This document shows, in pieces, positions 34,741-46,255 of a stretch of 64,000 nucleotides of DNA (position 1 is the first letter of the stretch; each line of letters begins with the position of its first letter). The stretch is from Hyperoodon ampullatus (lineage: Eukaryota > Chordata > Mammalia > Artiodactyla > Ziphiidae): NCBI GenBank assembly GCA_949752795.1, contig OX457061.1:32678425-32742424 (forward strand), written 5' to 3'. Below the pieces are notes generated by a model that had not been told where the DNA came from, made no database searches, and worked only from the letters and a program-made list of their open reading frames with translations. A program made the translations under genes and the position numbers.

Positions 34741-35755
34741 TATTATTAAAATAAAAAGGCAACTCACAGGAGAAAATATTTCTGGATTATACATCTGATA
34801 AGGGAGTAACATCCAGAATATATAGAGAACACCCAGAACTCAACAACAAAAAAACAAACAACCTAATTCAAAAATGGGCAAAGGACTTGAATAGCTGTTT
34901 CTCCAAAGAAGATATACAAATGGCCAAAAAGCACATGAAAAGATGCTCAGCATCACTAACCACTAAGGAAATGCAACTCAAAACCACAATGTGATACCAG
35001 TTCAAATCCATTACGAGGGCTATTATTTAAACGAAGCTTTGGCAAGGATGTGGAGAAGTTGGAACCCTTGTACGTTGCTGGTAATAATGTAAAATGGTGC
35101 AGCCACAATGAAAAACAGTATGGCAGTTCTTCAAAAAATCAAACACACAATTACCATTTGATCCAGTAATTCCACTTCTGGTTATATACCCAAAAGGACT
35201 CAAAGTAGAGATTTGAACAGGTATTTGTACACCCATGTTCACAGCATTATTCACAACAGACAAAAGTGGAAACAACCATGGGCAGATGGTTGGATAAACA
35301 CAATATGCTATATACATATAATGGAATATTATTCAGACTTAAAAAGGAAGGAAATTCTGATATATACTACAACATGGAAGAAGGTTGAAGAAATTATCCT
35401 AAGTGAAATAAACCAAACACAGACCAAACACAGAAGGACAAATACTGTATGGTTCCATTTATATGAGGTACCTAGGGTAGTCAAATTCATAGACAGAAAG
35501 TAAGAGGGTTGCTAGGGACGAGGATGGGGGGAGGAGTCGGCGGGGCAAGGGCAGAATGGAGAGTTATAGATTAATGGGTACAGAGTTTCAGTTTGGGATG
35601 ATGAAAAGTTCTGGAGGTGAATAGTGGTGATGGTTGCACAACAATATGAAAGTACTTATTGTCACTAAACTATATATTTTAAAATGATTAAAATGGTAAA
35701 TTGTTATATTATGTATATTTTGCCACAATAAAATAAATAAAATAAACATATAGAA
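34741..35755 (+). mobile_element. old L1 ORF2 end and 3' UTR, right part
   Basis: Continues the L1 relic: 'acatccagaatatatagaga', 'gccaaaaagcacatgaaaag', 'tggttatatacccaaaagga', 'tggaatattattcagactta', then 3' UTR-like 'gttgcacaacaatatgaaag' and an A-rich end. Frames are broken. Confidence 0.8.
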
Positions 35756-35840
35756 TAGAAAGTGATAAATGCTACGAGAAAGGCACAAGTAACCTTTCCC
35801 TAGGATTTCCCTCAGACATGGAATCTAAAATTTCAGTCCT

Positions 35841-36184
35841 GGACTTCCCTGGTGGCGCAGTGGTTAGGAATTCGCCTGCCAATGCAGGGGACACGGGTTC
35901 AAGCCCTGGTCCGGAAGATCCCACATGCCGCAGAGCAACTAAGCCCGTGCGCCACAACTACTGAGCCTGTGCTGTAGAGCCCGTGAGCCACAACTACTGA
36001 GTCCATGTACCACAACTAAGGAAGCCTGTGCACCTAGAGCCCGTGCTCTGCAGCAAGGGAAGCCACTGCAACAAGAAGCTCACGCACCACAACAGAGAGT
36101 AGGCCCCGCTCACGGCAACTAGAGAAAACCCACACGCAGCAATGAAGATCCAACGCAGCCAAAAATAAATAAATAAATAAATTT
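35841..36184 (+). mobile_element. long-form CHR-type SINE with TSD
   Basis: Head 'ggacttccctggtggcgcag', 'gggttcaagccctggtccgg', one internal 'gccacaactactga' repeat, 'agagaaaacccacacgcagc' and 'cagccaaaaataaataaata'. The duplication AAAATTTCARTCCT is at 35827-35840 and 36185-36198 with one mismatch. Confidence 0.95.
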
Positions 36185-36224
36185 AAAATTTCAATCCTAT
36201 TTCCACTCTGATACTTCTTTCCCC

Positions 36225-36415
36225 CCACATCTGCTTTCTTTGTTCTTACCGCTATTTAATATTTTATAAATTTAACTTTATTTTTATTGTCTGCCTTCCC
36301 CCTTAGAATCTAAGCTCCATAAAGGTAGAAATTTTTGCCTGATTTACCCATTGCTTTAACTGCAGTGACTAGAACATACAGTAAATGCTCAATAAATATT
36401 TGTTGAATCAGTAGA
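36225..36415 (+). repeat. L2 LINE 3'-end relic
   Basis: 'cccccttagaatctaagctc', 'cataaaggtagaaatttttg' and 'atgctcaataaatatttgtt' followed by 'gaatc' are the L2 3' end in sense. Confidence 0.75.
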
Positions 36416-36888
36416 TAAAATGATGCGGGAATTGAGAGGAAGGAAAAATGATTTACTGAGCAGTTGAAGGAAATCTTCAAAGAGAATGTGCCTTTAAGGA
36501 TGAATAGGATTTGAATTCTTGAGAGGCAAGAGTGATGTGCCCATCAGATTGGCAAAGAAGAAAATTACAGAACCTATGAAGTGTTGGCTGGGGGGCAGGG
36601 GAAACTGGTACTCTCAAATCGTGTTGATAGGAATATACATGGCAATTTCGATAGAATTTTGGTAGGACCTATTAAATTGAAAATCCACATTCTCTGTTGA
36701 CCTAGCAATCTCACGTCTTTGCATCTTTCGTGGAGTAATTCTCAGACATGTTCACAGAGCAGGGAAACTGAAAGGCACAGAAAGATTAAATAACTTGACC
36801 AGAGTCATCTCATAATGGATGTGAAGATTAAAAGTTAATATATGAGGCACTTAGAAAAGGACGCGAACACATAATAAGCACTGTATAA
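36416..36888 (+). mobile_element. old L1 ORF2 relic
   Basis: About 36540-36760 ('tcagattggcaaagaagaaa', 'gaagtgttggctggggggca', 'cctagcaatctcacgtcttt') follows the end of old L1 ORF2 in sense. The edges are indistinct, and the flanks to 36888 have no other recognised content. Confidence 0.5.
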
Positions 36889-36900
36889 ACAATGGCCCAC

Positions 36901-37102
36901 GGGACTTCCATGGCGGTCCAGTGGTTAAGAATTTGCCTTCCAATGTAGAGGGTGCAGGTTCGATCCCTGGTCGGGGAGCTAAGATCTCACATGCCTCGTG
37001 ACCAAAAAACCAAAACATAAAACAGAAGCAGTATTGTAACAAATTCAATAAAAACTTTAAAAATGGTCCACATCAAAAAAAAAAAATCTTAAAGAAAAAA
37101 AC
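36901..37102 (+). mobile_element. short tRNA-derived SINE (older subfamily) with TSD
   Basis: Head 'gggacttccatggcggtcca', 'ggttcgatccctggtcgggg', 'agctaagatctcacatgcct' and an extended A-rich tail. The duplication AACAATGGCCCAC at 36888-36900 and 37103-37115 supports the boundaries. Confidence 0.9.
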
Positions 37103-37139
37103 AACAATGGCCCACGTTATTATTTACTGGCTAAATGTA

Positions 37140-38160
37140 CTTTTCCTGCAAATTTTCTGCATAAACCATTTGTTCTTTTGCCTAATTGGATTGTAATGTT
37201 TTTCTTTTTAATTTGTATGAGTAATTTATATATTAAGGCTATTAAATTTGTCACATGTTGGGAATATTTTTCAGTTTGTTGCATGCTTTTTATTCTGTTT
37301 ACATTGTTACCACATGATGAGATAATGAAATCTTTATCTAGTCAATCCATTATGGCTATTTTTTTTAACTTGGATATTTGCTGCCAACCAGAAATTTGAT
37401 AAATATATTCTCCTTATTTATTCTGTTTCCATAGTCTGACTTTTTATATTTACTAATCAGTCCATCTGGAATTGTTGCTAGTGTACCTAGAAGTTTTGGT
37501 ATTAGTTTCCCAGGGCTACTGTAACAAATTACAGCAAACTGGGTGCCTAAAACAATAGAAATGTATTGCCTCACAATTCTGGAGGCTAGAAATCTGAAAT
37601 CAAGGCGTTGGCAGGGCTATGCTCTCTCTGAAGGCTCTAGGGGAAGATACTTCCTTGTCTCTTCCTAACTTCTGGTGGCTGCTAAAAATTCCTGGTATTC
37701 CTTGGATCATGGCAGCATTGCTCCAATCTCTGCTTCCATTGTCACATGGCATTCTTCTCTTTGTCTGTGTCTGTGCCCAAATTTCCTTCTTCTTATCAGG
37801 TCACCAGTTGCTGGATTAGGTCCACTCTAATCCAGCATGACCTCATCTTAACTGGATTATATTTATAAAGACTCTTTCCAATATGGTAACATTCACAAGT
37901 ACTGCGGGTTAGAACTTAAACATATCTTTTGCAGAGACACAATTCAACCCACCATGGTTTCTACATAGCTAACCAATTATTCTACTACTAACACTTTTCC
38001 CTATTAAAGATTATTAAATAGTCTTTTATTGTTCCATCAGATCCTAAATTGAATGGGTATATACTAAAGTCCCAGGCTGTCAGTTTTTACTCTGTTTCTT
38101 ATACCAATATGAGAGGTGATGTATCTTTAAGTGGCTTATAATCACTTTTTACAAGTAGCT
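37140..38160 (-). mobile_element. old L1/HAL1 relic split by an MLT1-type LTR
   Basis: T-rich antisense L1-like sequence at about 37140-37490 ('gtttgttgcatgctttttat') and 37965-38160 ('gttccatcagatcctaaatt'). The LTR at 37498-37960 interrupts it. Confidence 0.5.
37498..37960 (-). mobile_element. MLT1-type LTR
   Basis: Antisense MaLR phrases: 'tattagtttcccagggctac', 'tgtaacaaattacagcaaac', 'ctcacaattctggaggctag', 'gttgctggattaggtccact' and 'gcagagacacaattcaaccc'. The ORF at 37619-37819 lies within it. Confidence 0.8.
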
Positions 38161-38985
38161 GAATATGATACCTTTTTTAAATGTCATATAAATGCAACAA
38201 CACAACCAAATTATTTCCCTCTGCCAAAAACCTATACTTTGACCAGCTGAGTCTTCTTCATTCCTAACTTTCTCGGAGCCAGTGGTTTCATCATGAAAGC
38301 TACATGGAAGAGTAAGAGGTACAGTTCTGCTATGTTTAGGAGCACACCCTATTCACAGCCCCCATATTTTTTGGTTTTATTTTATTTTTAGCCCATATTT
38401 TATGTAGCCCATAAACTACAACATGGGTTACAACTACTTTATAATAATTTGGAACTGGCAGTAAGGAGACTCAATAAGAAATGAGACAGACTGGGAATAC
38501 CAGTAGGAACTAAAACCATAAAACCAATTTCACTCAACAATGAATATGCAAGAAAAGATGTATCAGTGCGACAACTATCTAAGCTTCAAACACTTTGGGC
38601 CCTGGGACTCGTCTTAATTAATATATAGTGCAACAGCTCTGCAAAACACATGTATTGCATGTATTGCAAAACCACAAATAATAAACATGGGTCTGGGAAA
38701 AGGAACACATACTTTCTATTTAAAGTAGAAAAAAATTTTTAATGCTCTAAAGTTTCTTTAGAGAAGCCCATAGGATTATATTAATTTATTCATAGTTTCA
38801 TTTATGACAAGATAATAACTCTAATATAATTTTCGAAACACTTGACCAATATATAGATTAGATAACCAGCTGTGAAACAGAGATAGACAGCTGAAAAGAT
38901 GTTGGATCCCTGTGTCCATCTCCCACCCCATCAAGAGCCAATCAAGCCTTACTGCCTTCCTGGAATCTACCTCAATCCCAGCACA
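38161..38985. other. intergenic DNA, nothing recognised
   Basis: AT-rich unique-looking sequence with no gene or clear repeat. Confidence 0.45.
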
Positions 38986-38989
38986 TAAC

Positions 38990-39118
38990 AGAGATCTTTG
39001 ACTTGTTTATTTCTCTTAGTAACCTCCTGAGGGCAGAGATTCAGAGACTTATCAGACATAGGTAGGGCCTGGCATATAATTGCTCCCCAATAGCTATTGG
39101 AGAATAAATGACAATAAA
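38990..39118 (+). repeat. L2 LINE 3'-end relic (weak)
   Basis: 'cttgtttatttctcttagta', 'acctcctgagggcagagatt' and 'agggcctggcatataattgc' suggest a diverged L2 3' end in sense. Confidence 0.5.
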
Positions 39119-39187
39119 CTAATAAACACATAAACGTGATTTCAACAAAAAGCCAGCTATGCTTTTTAGCTCAAAAGACAAGCCAGG

Positions 39188-39379
39188 GGCTTCCCTGGTG
39201 GCGCAGTGGTTGAGAGTCCGCCTGCCCATGCAGGGGATGCGGGTTCGTGCCCCGGTCCGGGAGGATCCCACATGCCGTGGAGCGGCTGGGCCCGTGAGCC
39301 ATGGCCGCTGAGCCTGCGCTCCAAATGGGAGAGGCCACAACAGAGAGAGGCCCGTGTACAGAAAAAAAAAAAAAAAAAA
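39188..39379 (+). mobile_element. short-form CHR-type SINE with TSD
   Basis: Head 'ggcttccctggtggcgcagt', 'cgtgccccggtccgggagga', 'gcggctgggcccgtgagcca', with a short deletion of the usual 'cgtccggagcctgtg' stretch, then poly(A). The perfect duplication AAAAGACAAGCCAGG is at 39173-39187 and 39380-39394. Confidence 0.95.
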
Positions 39380-39432
39380 AAAAGACAAGCCAGGTATACT
39401 TGAAATAAATCATGTATTAAAATCAGGTTTAG

Positions 39433-39643
39433 TGGACTTCCCTGGTGGCGCAGTGGTTGAGAGTCCCCCTGCCGATGCAGAGGACACGGGTTCGTGCCCC
39501 GGTCTGCGAAGATCCCACATGCCGCGGAGCGGCTGGGCCCGTGAACCGTGGCTGCTGAGCCTGCGCGTCCGGAACCTGTGCTCCGCAACGGGAGAGGCCA
39601 CAACAGTGAGAGGCCCGCGTACCGCAAAAAAAAAAAAAAAAAA
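39433..39643 (+). mobile_element. short-form CHR-type SINE with TSD
   Basis: Head 'ggacttccctggtggcgcag', 'cgtgccccggtctgcgaaga' and 'gcggctgggcccgtgaaccg', ending 'cgcgtaccgc' and poly(A). The duplication AAAATCAGSTTTAG is at 39419-39432 and 39644-39657 with one mismatch. The 153-codon minus ORF at 39166-39627 runs through this and the previous SINE and is an artefact. Confidence 0.95.
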
Positions 39644-39835
39644 AAAATCAGCTTTAGCTAGTAATGAAAAAACCTGCTCAAAGAAAAAGAATGTTGAACT
39701 GGGAAAAAACAAAAGACCAAAACTATTTAAACATATTGAACTTCAGCAAAAGATCTATTTCACAACTTGTTGCTAACAATTTTTTTACTCTCTCTTGCAA
39801 AATTAATGAGAAAATCAGTTCAAATAAAAAAAAAA

Positions 39836-42095
39836 GAAATTGGAAAAGAAGTAAAACTGTCACTGTTTGCAGATGACATGATACTATACATAGAGAATCC
39901 TAAAGATGTCACCAGAAAACTACTAGAGTTAATCAGTGAATTTGGTAATGTTGCAGGATACAAAATTGATGCACAGAAATCTCTTGCATTCCTATACACT
40001 AACAACAAAAGATGAGAAAGAGAAATTAAGGAAACAATCCCATTCACCATTGCAACAAAAAGAATAAAATACCTAGGAATAAACCTACCAAGGAGGTAAA
40101 AGACCTGTACTCAGAAAACTGTAAGACACTGATGAAAGAAATCAAAGATGATACAAACAGATGGAGAGATATACCATGTTCTTACCCTGGAAGAATCAAT
40201 ATTGTGAAAATGACTATATTACCCAAAGCAATCTACAGATTCAATGCAATCCCTACCAAATTACCAATGGCATTTTTTACAGAACTCGAACAAAAAATCT
40301 GAAAATTTGTATGGAGACACAAAAGACCCCAAAGAGCCAAAGCAATCTTGAGGGATAAAAAACGGACCTGGAGGAATCAGACTCCCTGACTTCAGACTAT
40401 ACAACAAATCTACAGTAATCAAGACAATATGGTACTGGCACAAAAACAGAAATATAGATCAATGGGACAGGACAGAAAGCCCAGAGATAAACCCAAGCAC
40501 CTATGGTCAACTAATCTATGACAAAGGAGGCAAGGATATACAATGGAAAAAAGACAGCTTCTTCAATAAGTGGTGCTGGAAAAACTGGACAGCCACATAT
40601 AAAAGAATGAAATTAGAGCACTCTCTAACACCATACACAAAAATAAACTCAAAATGGATTAAAGACCTAAATGTAAGGCCAGACACTATAAAACCCGTAG
40701 AGGAAAACATAGGCAGAACACTCTTTGACATAAATCGCAGCAAGATCTTTTTTGACCCTTCTAGAGTAATGAAAATAAAAACAAAAATAAACAAATGGGA
40801 CCTAATGAAACTTAAAAAATTTTGCACAGCAAAGGAAACCATAAACAAGATGAAAAGACAACCCTCAGAATGGGAGAAAATATTTGCAAATGAAGCAACT
40901 GACAAGGGATTAATCTCCAAAATACACAAACAGCTCATGCAGCTCAATATCAAAAAAACAAACAACCCAATTCAAAAATGGGCAGAAGACATAAATAGAC
41001 ATTTCTCCAAAGAAGACATACAGATGGCCAAGAGGCACATGAAAAGATGCTCAACATCACTAATTATTAGAGAAATGCAAATCAAAACTATAATGAGGTA
41101 TCATCTCACACCAGTCAGAATGGGTATCATCAGAAAATCTACAAGCAACAAATGCTAGAGAGGGTGTGGAGAAAAGGGAACCCTCTTGCACTGTTGGTGG
41201 GAATGTAAATTGATACAGCCACTATGGAGAACCGTTTGGAGGTTCCTTAAAAAACTAAAAATAGGGGGCTTCCCTGGTGGCACAGTGGTTGAGAGTCTGC
41301 CTGCCAATGCAGGGGACACGGGTTCGAGCCCTGGTCTGGGAAGATCCCACATGCCACGGAGCAACTAGCCCCGTGAGCCACAATTGCTGAGCCTGCGCGT
41401 CTGGAGCCTGTGCTCCGCAACAGGAAAGGCCGCGATAGTCAGAGGCCTGCGCACCGCGATGAGGAGTGGCCCCCACTTGCCGCAACTGGAGAAAGCCCTC
41501 GCACAGAAACGAAGAGTCAACACAGCCATAAAAAAAAAAAAAAAAAAACCTAAAAAAACTAAAAATAGAATTACCATATGACCCAGCAATCCCACTACTG
41601 GGCATATACCCAGAGAAAACCATAATTCAAAAAGACACATGCACCCCAATGTTCATTGCAGCACTATTTACAATAGCCAGGTCATGAAAGCAACCTAAAT
41701 GTCCACTGACAGACGAATGGATAAAGAAGCTGTGGTACATATATACAATGGAATATTACTCAGCCATAAAAAGGAAAGAAATTGGGTCATTTGTAGAGAT
41801 GTGGATAGACCTAGAGACGGTTATACAGAGTGAAGTAAGTCAGAAAGGGAAAAACAAATATTGTTTATTAACACATATATGTGGACTCTAGAAAAATGGT
41901 ACAGATGAACAGGTTTGCAAGGCAGAAATAGAGACACAGATGTAGAGAACAAATGTATGGACACCAAGGGAGGAAAGCGGGGGTGTGCGGCATAGTGGTG
42001 GGATGAACTGGGAGATTGGGATTGACATATACACACTAATACGTATAAAATAGATAACTAATAAGAACCTGCTGTATAAAAAATTTCAAAAAAGA
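39836..42095 (+). mobile_element. 5'-truncated L1 (ORF2 C-terminal half plus 3' end), SINE-split
   Basis: In sense, it starts within the reverse-transcriptase domain and contains the catalytic F-A-D-D block at 39866-39877. It then runs through the thumb and C-terminal region ('gtatggagacacaaaagacc', 'cagctcatgcagctcaatat', 'ggaatattactcagccataa') to the 3' UTR ('gaacctgctgtataaaaaat'). The frame is broken several times; the longest remaining stretch is 183 codons at 40607-41158. It is interrupted at 41265-41552 by a SINE. It is immobile. Confidence 0.9.
41265..41552 (+). mobile_element. CHR-type SINE of intermediate form nested in L1, TSD
   Basis: Head 'ggcttccctggtggcacagt', 'gggttcgagccctggtctgg'. 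Its middle has short-form phrases ('cctgcgcgtctggagcctgt') while its 3' part has long-form phrases ('ccgcaactggagaaagccct', 'cacagccataaaaa'). The 16-bp duplication AAAAAACTAAAAATAG is perfect at 41249-41264 and 41553-41568. Confidence 0.95.
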
Positions 42096-42129
42096 AAAGA
42101 ATGTTCGGTTGCATAAATGATACTGTTTA

Positions 42130-42339
42130 TGGGGCTTCCCTGGTGGTGCAGTGGTTGAGAGTCCGCCTGCCGATGCAGGGGACACAGGTTCGTTCCCCGG
42201 TCCGGGAAGATCCCACATGCCGCAGAGCAGCTGGGCCTGTGAGCCATGGCCGCTGGGCCTGCACGTCCGGAGCCTGTGCTCCGCAGCGGGAGAGGCCACA
42301 ACAGTGAGGGGCCCACGTAGCGCAAAAAAAAAAAAAAAA
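42130..42339 (+). mobile_element. short-form CHR-type SINE with TSD
   Basis: Head 'ggggcttccctggtggtgca', 'cgttccccggtccgggaaga', 'gggcctgtgagccatggccg' and poly(A). The duplication AAATGATACTGTTTA is perfect at 42115-42129 and 42340-42354. Confidence 0.95.
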
Positions 42340-42715
42340 AAATGATACTGTTTAAACATAAAACATGTGAATGCTAAGCCTTTGCCCCAGTGGCTAGCTG
42401 ACTGCACCATTATATCAACTTTTCAAATCATAGTTAGATAGCTAAGCTGAGAAAAGTAGTTTCAGAGATATTCATGTAGTGTGTACAAGAGTTGAAATTC
42501 CAGAAGTTAAGAACCACCTATATGCTAAGTGGCTTTCCAAAAGGTTGTAACAAATAGTAAAATCACCAGCAAACTATGAAAAACATTTTTCCTATATACT
42601 TTTTGATATTATTGGAGGTTATTAAGCCTTAAATGTTCATTTTAACATGTAACAATATCACCTTGTATTACTTTGCTTTTTTTTGATGGGTAGCTAAATT
42701 TTCCTTTCATTGCTT
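42340..42715. other. intergenic DNA, nothing recognised
   Basis: After the duplication the sequence is AT-rich and unique-looking. Confidence 0.45.
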
Positions 42716-42719
42716 AGTT

Positions 42720-43310
42720 CTTTCTGTTTCAGGCACTCTTCCTGGTGCTTAAAGAATGTAAAATAGACAAAGATCCCTGTGTTCTAGCAGGGGAGACAGA
42801 CACTAAAGAAGAAACATAATAAATAAATAATGCACTGTGTTAAAAGAGGAGGAAACAGGGTAAGGGGCATAGGGAGTGCTGGACTGGGAAATGGGCATTT
42901 TGTCACATTACATAGGGTGATTAAGGGGTTAGAGCAGGTTTCATTGAGAAGGTGAAATTTGAGCAAGGGTTGGAGGAGGTGAAGGAGAGGGCCCATATCT
43001 GTAGAAGAGTATTTCAGGACGAGAGAACAAAAGATCAGGGAGGAGTGGACCTGTTCAACTCAGGGGACAGCAAGGAGGCCAGTGCGGCTGGAGCAGATTG
43101 AACCTGTGTAGCTGATGACGTCAGAAAAGTAAAGAAGAGGATGGGGGAGGGGGCAATGTAAAGACTTGGGATTTTACTGATTGAAGTGGGTAGCCAGGGT
43201 AGGGTTTTAAGCATGAGTGAACAGGTCCATGTTTTAAAAGAATATGGCTATTGTATCTAGAATAGACTATAGGAAGCAAGAGTAGAAACATGATGAGTAG
43301 AGTGACCATG
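42720..43310 (-). repeat. L2-type LINE relic (antisense)
   Basis: 'ttctagcaggggagacagac', 'gagaaggtgaaatttgagca', 'gacagcaaggaggccagtgc', 'gggttttaagcatgagtgaa', 'agaatagactataggaagca' are the reverse complement of an L2 3' end and adjoining body. Other antisense copies lie at 48690, 50065, 55230 and 61430; a sense copy lies at 45640. Confidence 0.65.
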
Positions 43311-43319
43311 GTGGCAGAG

Positions 43320-44430
43320 ATGGAGACTAGGCATGGCCTCTTGGCATGAACTCTTGGTAAGGCTAATCTAGCCACCATCACCTCTGAATGTCCAACCTGC
43401 CGAATTCCCAATGTGGTACTATTCTCTGAGGGACCAACTGGTCCCTTGGTGACAAGTTGACTTCATTGGGCCCTATGCATGCTGGAAGGCCAAGCAATTT
43501 GTTCTCGCAGGAATAGACATTTATTCTGAGTACAGGTTTACATTTCCTGCCAGCAGAGCTTCAGCCTATACCACTCTACAGGAGTTTACAGAGTGCCTGA
43601 TCCATAGACCAGAACCCTACCTATCACAGCATCCAACAAGGAGACCCACTTTACAGTGAAGGAGGTTTGGGAGTGGTCCCATGGTCATGGGACATGTTGG
43701 TCTTATCACATACCACCCTCCCCAGAAGCACCAGCCTGAGAGAGTGACAGAACAATCTGCTGATGGTGCAGATGAAGCACCATCTCAGGGGCAATACTGT
43801 GTAAGAACAGGGTCTCATTCTCCAGGGTGCAATCTACAAACTGAATAAAAGTACCCTCTAGGCCCTAGAGTCTAGGGCACTGTGTCCGCAGCAGGAAGAC
43901 CAATTGGGTCCAGGAATCAAGGCAGGGAAGCAGAATGGTCTCATTTACCACTCCCAGTGTGACCTACTGAGGATTTTTCTGTCCTCACAACTCTGGGACC
44001 TGTGGCGTTAGAAGTCTTGGTCCTCAAAGGGGGAGTACTTTGCCAGGGGACACAGCAATGGTCCCACTGAACTACAAGCTATGTTGCTTATATTAAGAGA
44101 CCAAAAAGCAAGAAGAGTCATCAACTTGGGAGGGGCAATTGATCCTTATCAGCGAGAGAAGGTAGGACTACCTTATACTCAGAACAAGAAGGAATATATG
44201 TGGAATTGACTTGGATGCCTCTTGCTACTCTCTTGCCCAGTTGTCACTATGAATGGACAAGTACAGCAACCCAGGCCTGAGAAGAGCAGAAACACCAAAG
44301 GCTCATCCTCTTCGGGAATAAAGGTTTGGGTCACACCACTAGGCAATGCACCAAGACCAGCAGAGGTAACTGATGAGAACAAGGGGAATTTAGGATAGAT
44401 AGTGGAGGAGGGGAATGATGACTACCAGTA
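43320..44430 (+). pseudogene. ERV-L-like retroviral relic: integrase and dUTPase region
   Basis: Conceptual translation in shifting + frames shows the order expected of ERV-L pol 3' ends. A zinc-finger-like Cys/His stretch lies near 43380-43410, followed by an integrase-core-like stretch (about 43440-43760) and a C-terminal part with a GSRNQG-type phrase near 43915. A dUTPase-like region follows (about 44010-44400). Several in-frame stops and frameshifts break it throughout, so it makes no protein. No LTR is recognised immediately beside it. This is an ancient germline relic; the family is inferred from memory of ERV-L organisation. Confidence 0.65.
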
Positions 44431-45635
44431 GTGGCCCCAAGACCAGCTGCCAGGATGCAGTGTGGGGTTTGTCCCACTGTCCTACTTCATTTAGGTTTCC
44501 CTTTAGTAAGAGAGGCTCAGTGGGCCCCTGGAGCAGCTGTTTCCTGAGTGTGTATGGAGAAGCAGGTTTACATGGTGCAAGCAGATGTCTATTTCAGCCA
44601 AAAAAGTGCACTGCCTGGATAGCCCTTCAAGAAAAAAATTACCTGTGAGAACTTAGCTATGAGGAGTACAGTTAGCTGACAGCTCTTCCTGGGCAGCCTC
44701 TATGACATGACATGGGATACCATGAGTATCATGACATGACAGGGATACCAGAGTCTGGCAATTCCATCCAAAGAGTGACTGCTCTAACAGGTAATCTTCA
44801 CACCTTTTACTCCCGTTGGGTTGGCTAATACTTTGTCAGATCTGCATCACAATCTGAGTCTTTTTCTACCCAATGTTTCCTTCTCTCTTTCCTTTCACAG
44901 CAAACGTATCAGCATTGTGCTCTGAAGCATTCTACTTCCTCCCTTGTATTCTTCACAGTTGATATCCACCAAAAAAAACTTCTTGTACTCCTAACCCCAT
45001 TTCAGTGTCTGAACTGACCTAGTGACTGAACAATGAATGAGACTCACAGGGCTGATAAACTTGGGGTGGGGGAGGCAGGGTGGAAAATGAGGAAGGCAGA
45101 GTTAGAAGACAGAAGAAATTTTCAAAGCTCAATTGTTATGGGCTGAAATTGTTTTAAAAAGTATATTTAATTGCAAAAAGAAAACATTTTAATAAAGAGT
45201 TGAAAACTTTAATTACAATAAGGAAATATTTGCACCACTCTATAAACATCTAGAACTTGGAAAGAGTTTCTATTAACATAAAGCTTACATCATAAATCAC
45301 CAATAGCTTTTATAACCAATGGAGATGGGAGCCATGCGCCTTGCCTTTGGAAGGGCTTAAGTCAAACACTGCTATTTTTTTGAATAGGATCCCTAATCAG
45401 TCTTTGTCCATTACTGTATATCCAACACAATGCCTGGCACAGAGTAGATGCTCAGAGAATATCTGCTGGACAGGGCGGTGCCATACAGAACACCGTCGGT
45501 CAGGACAGACACTCTTGAGTCAGGAGGACCAGAGAATTCCAAGCAAGTTTCCTAATGTGAAACTCATGTGTAGTGAGCCTCTTTCTCTCACACCCTGCAT
45601 CAACCCCATCAGCAAAACCTGTAAACTCTATTTTC
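44431..45635. other. intergenic DNA, no gene seen
   Basis: The first 200 bp may still be ERV-derived but are not recognisable. The rest is unique-looking, with a short G-rich stretch at about 45060-45080. ORFs at 44415-44648 and 45341-45640 are unsupported. Confidence 0.4.
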
Positions 45636-45639
45636 AATA

Positions 45640-46210
45640 AATTGAGAATCCAGCCACTTCTTACCACTTGTAAAGTTTCCACATTAACACAAGTCACCAG
45701 TCTCTTATGGATTATTGCAATAACCTGCTAACTGGTCTCTTTGCGTACATCCTTGCTGTCCCCCAAGCCCACACCAAGAAGTTCTCCAGGCAGCAATCAG
45801 AGTAATCCTTTTAAAGCCTAAGTCAGATCCTGTCACTCCTCCACCTTAAAATTTCCAATGACTTTCCAAGTTACTCCGAATAAAAGCCAAAGCCTTTACA
45901 GTGGCTTTGTGCTCACTGCCCCACTTCCTATACATCTCTAATGCCACCAGCTACTCTCTCCCCACAGCTCTCCCAGCTCCTTCACCCGACATCCTGGGTA
46001 TTTCTCCAATATGTCAAGGATGCTTCTACCTCACGGCCTTGCATCTGCATGTAGCAAATGCTATGTGAGTGTGAACATTTATGGCTATTATTGTTGTTTC
46101 CTCTACTTAGTCCCCTCTAATTCTACTCAGCAGCTGTATGTCTGCCTTCCTTACTTCTCTCTACTCTAGTATCAACTATCAGGAAGACTTTCCTTGATTA
46201 ACCCATATAT
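45640..46210 (+). repeat. L2-type LINE relic (sense)
   Basis: 'ggattattgcaataacctgc', 'cagagtaatccttttaaagc', 'ctaagtcagatcctgtcact' and 'aataaaagccaaagccttta' then a 3'-end-like part ('ctttccttgattaacccata') form a sense L2-type copy, the complement of the antisense copies listed at 42720 and elsewhere. Confidence 0.65.
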
Positions 46211-46255
46211 CAGGCAGAGTCTCAGCAGAAAAATATACCACAGTCAAATGAGGTA

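Noticed and set aside
39166..39627. 153-codon minus-strand ORF
   Set aside because: Runs antisense through two neighbouring CHR-type SINEs; similar peptides recur at every SINE in the window.
40607..41158. 183-codon ORF
   Set aside because: It is a leftover frame of the L1 ORF2 C-terminal region, truncated and broken; not a host gene.
45341..45640. 99-codon ORF next to an L2 copy
   Set aside because: No domain recognised and it crosses a diverged repeat edge.
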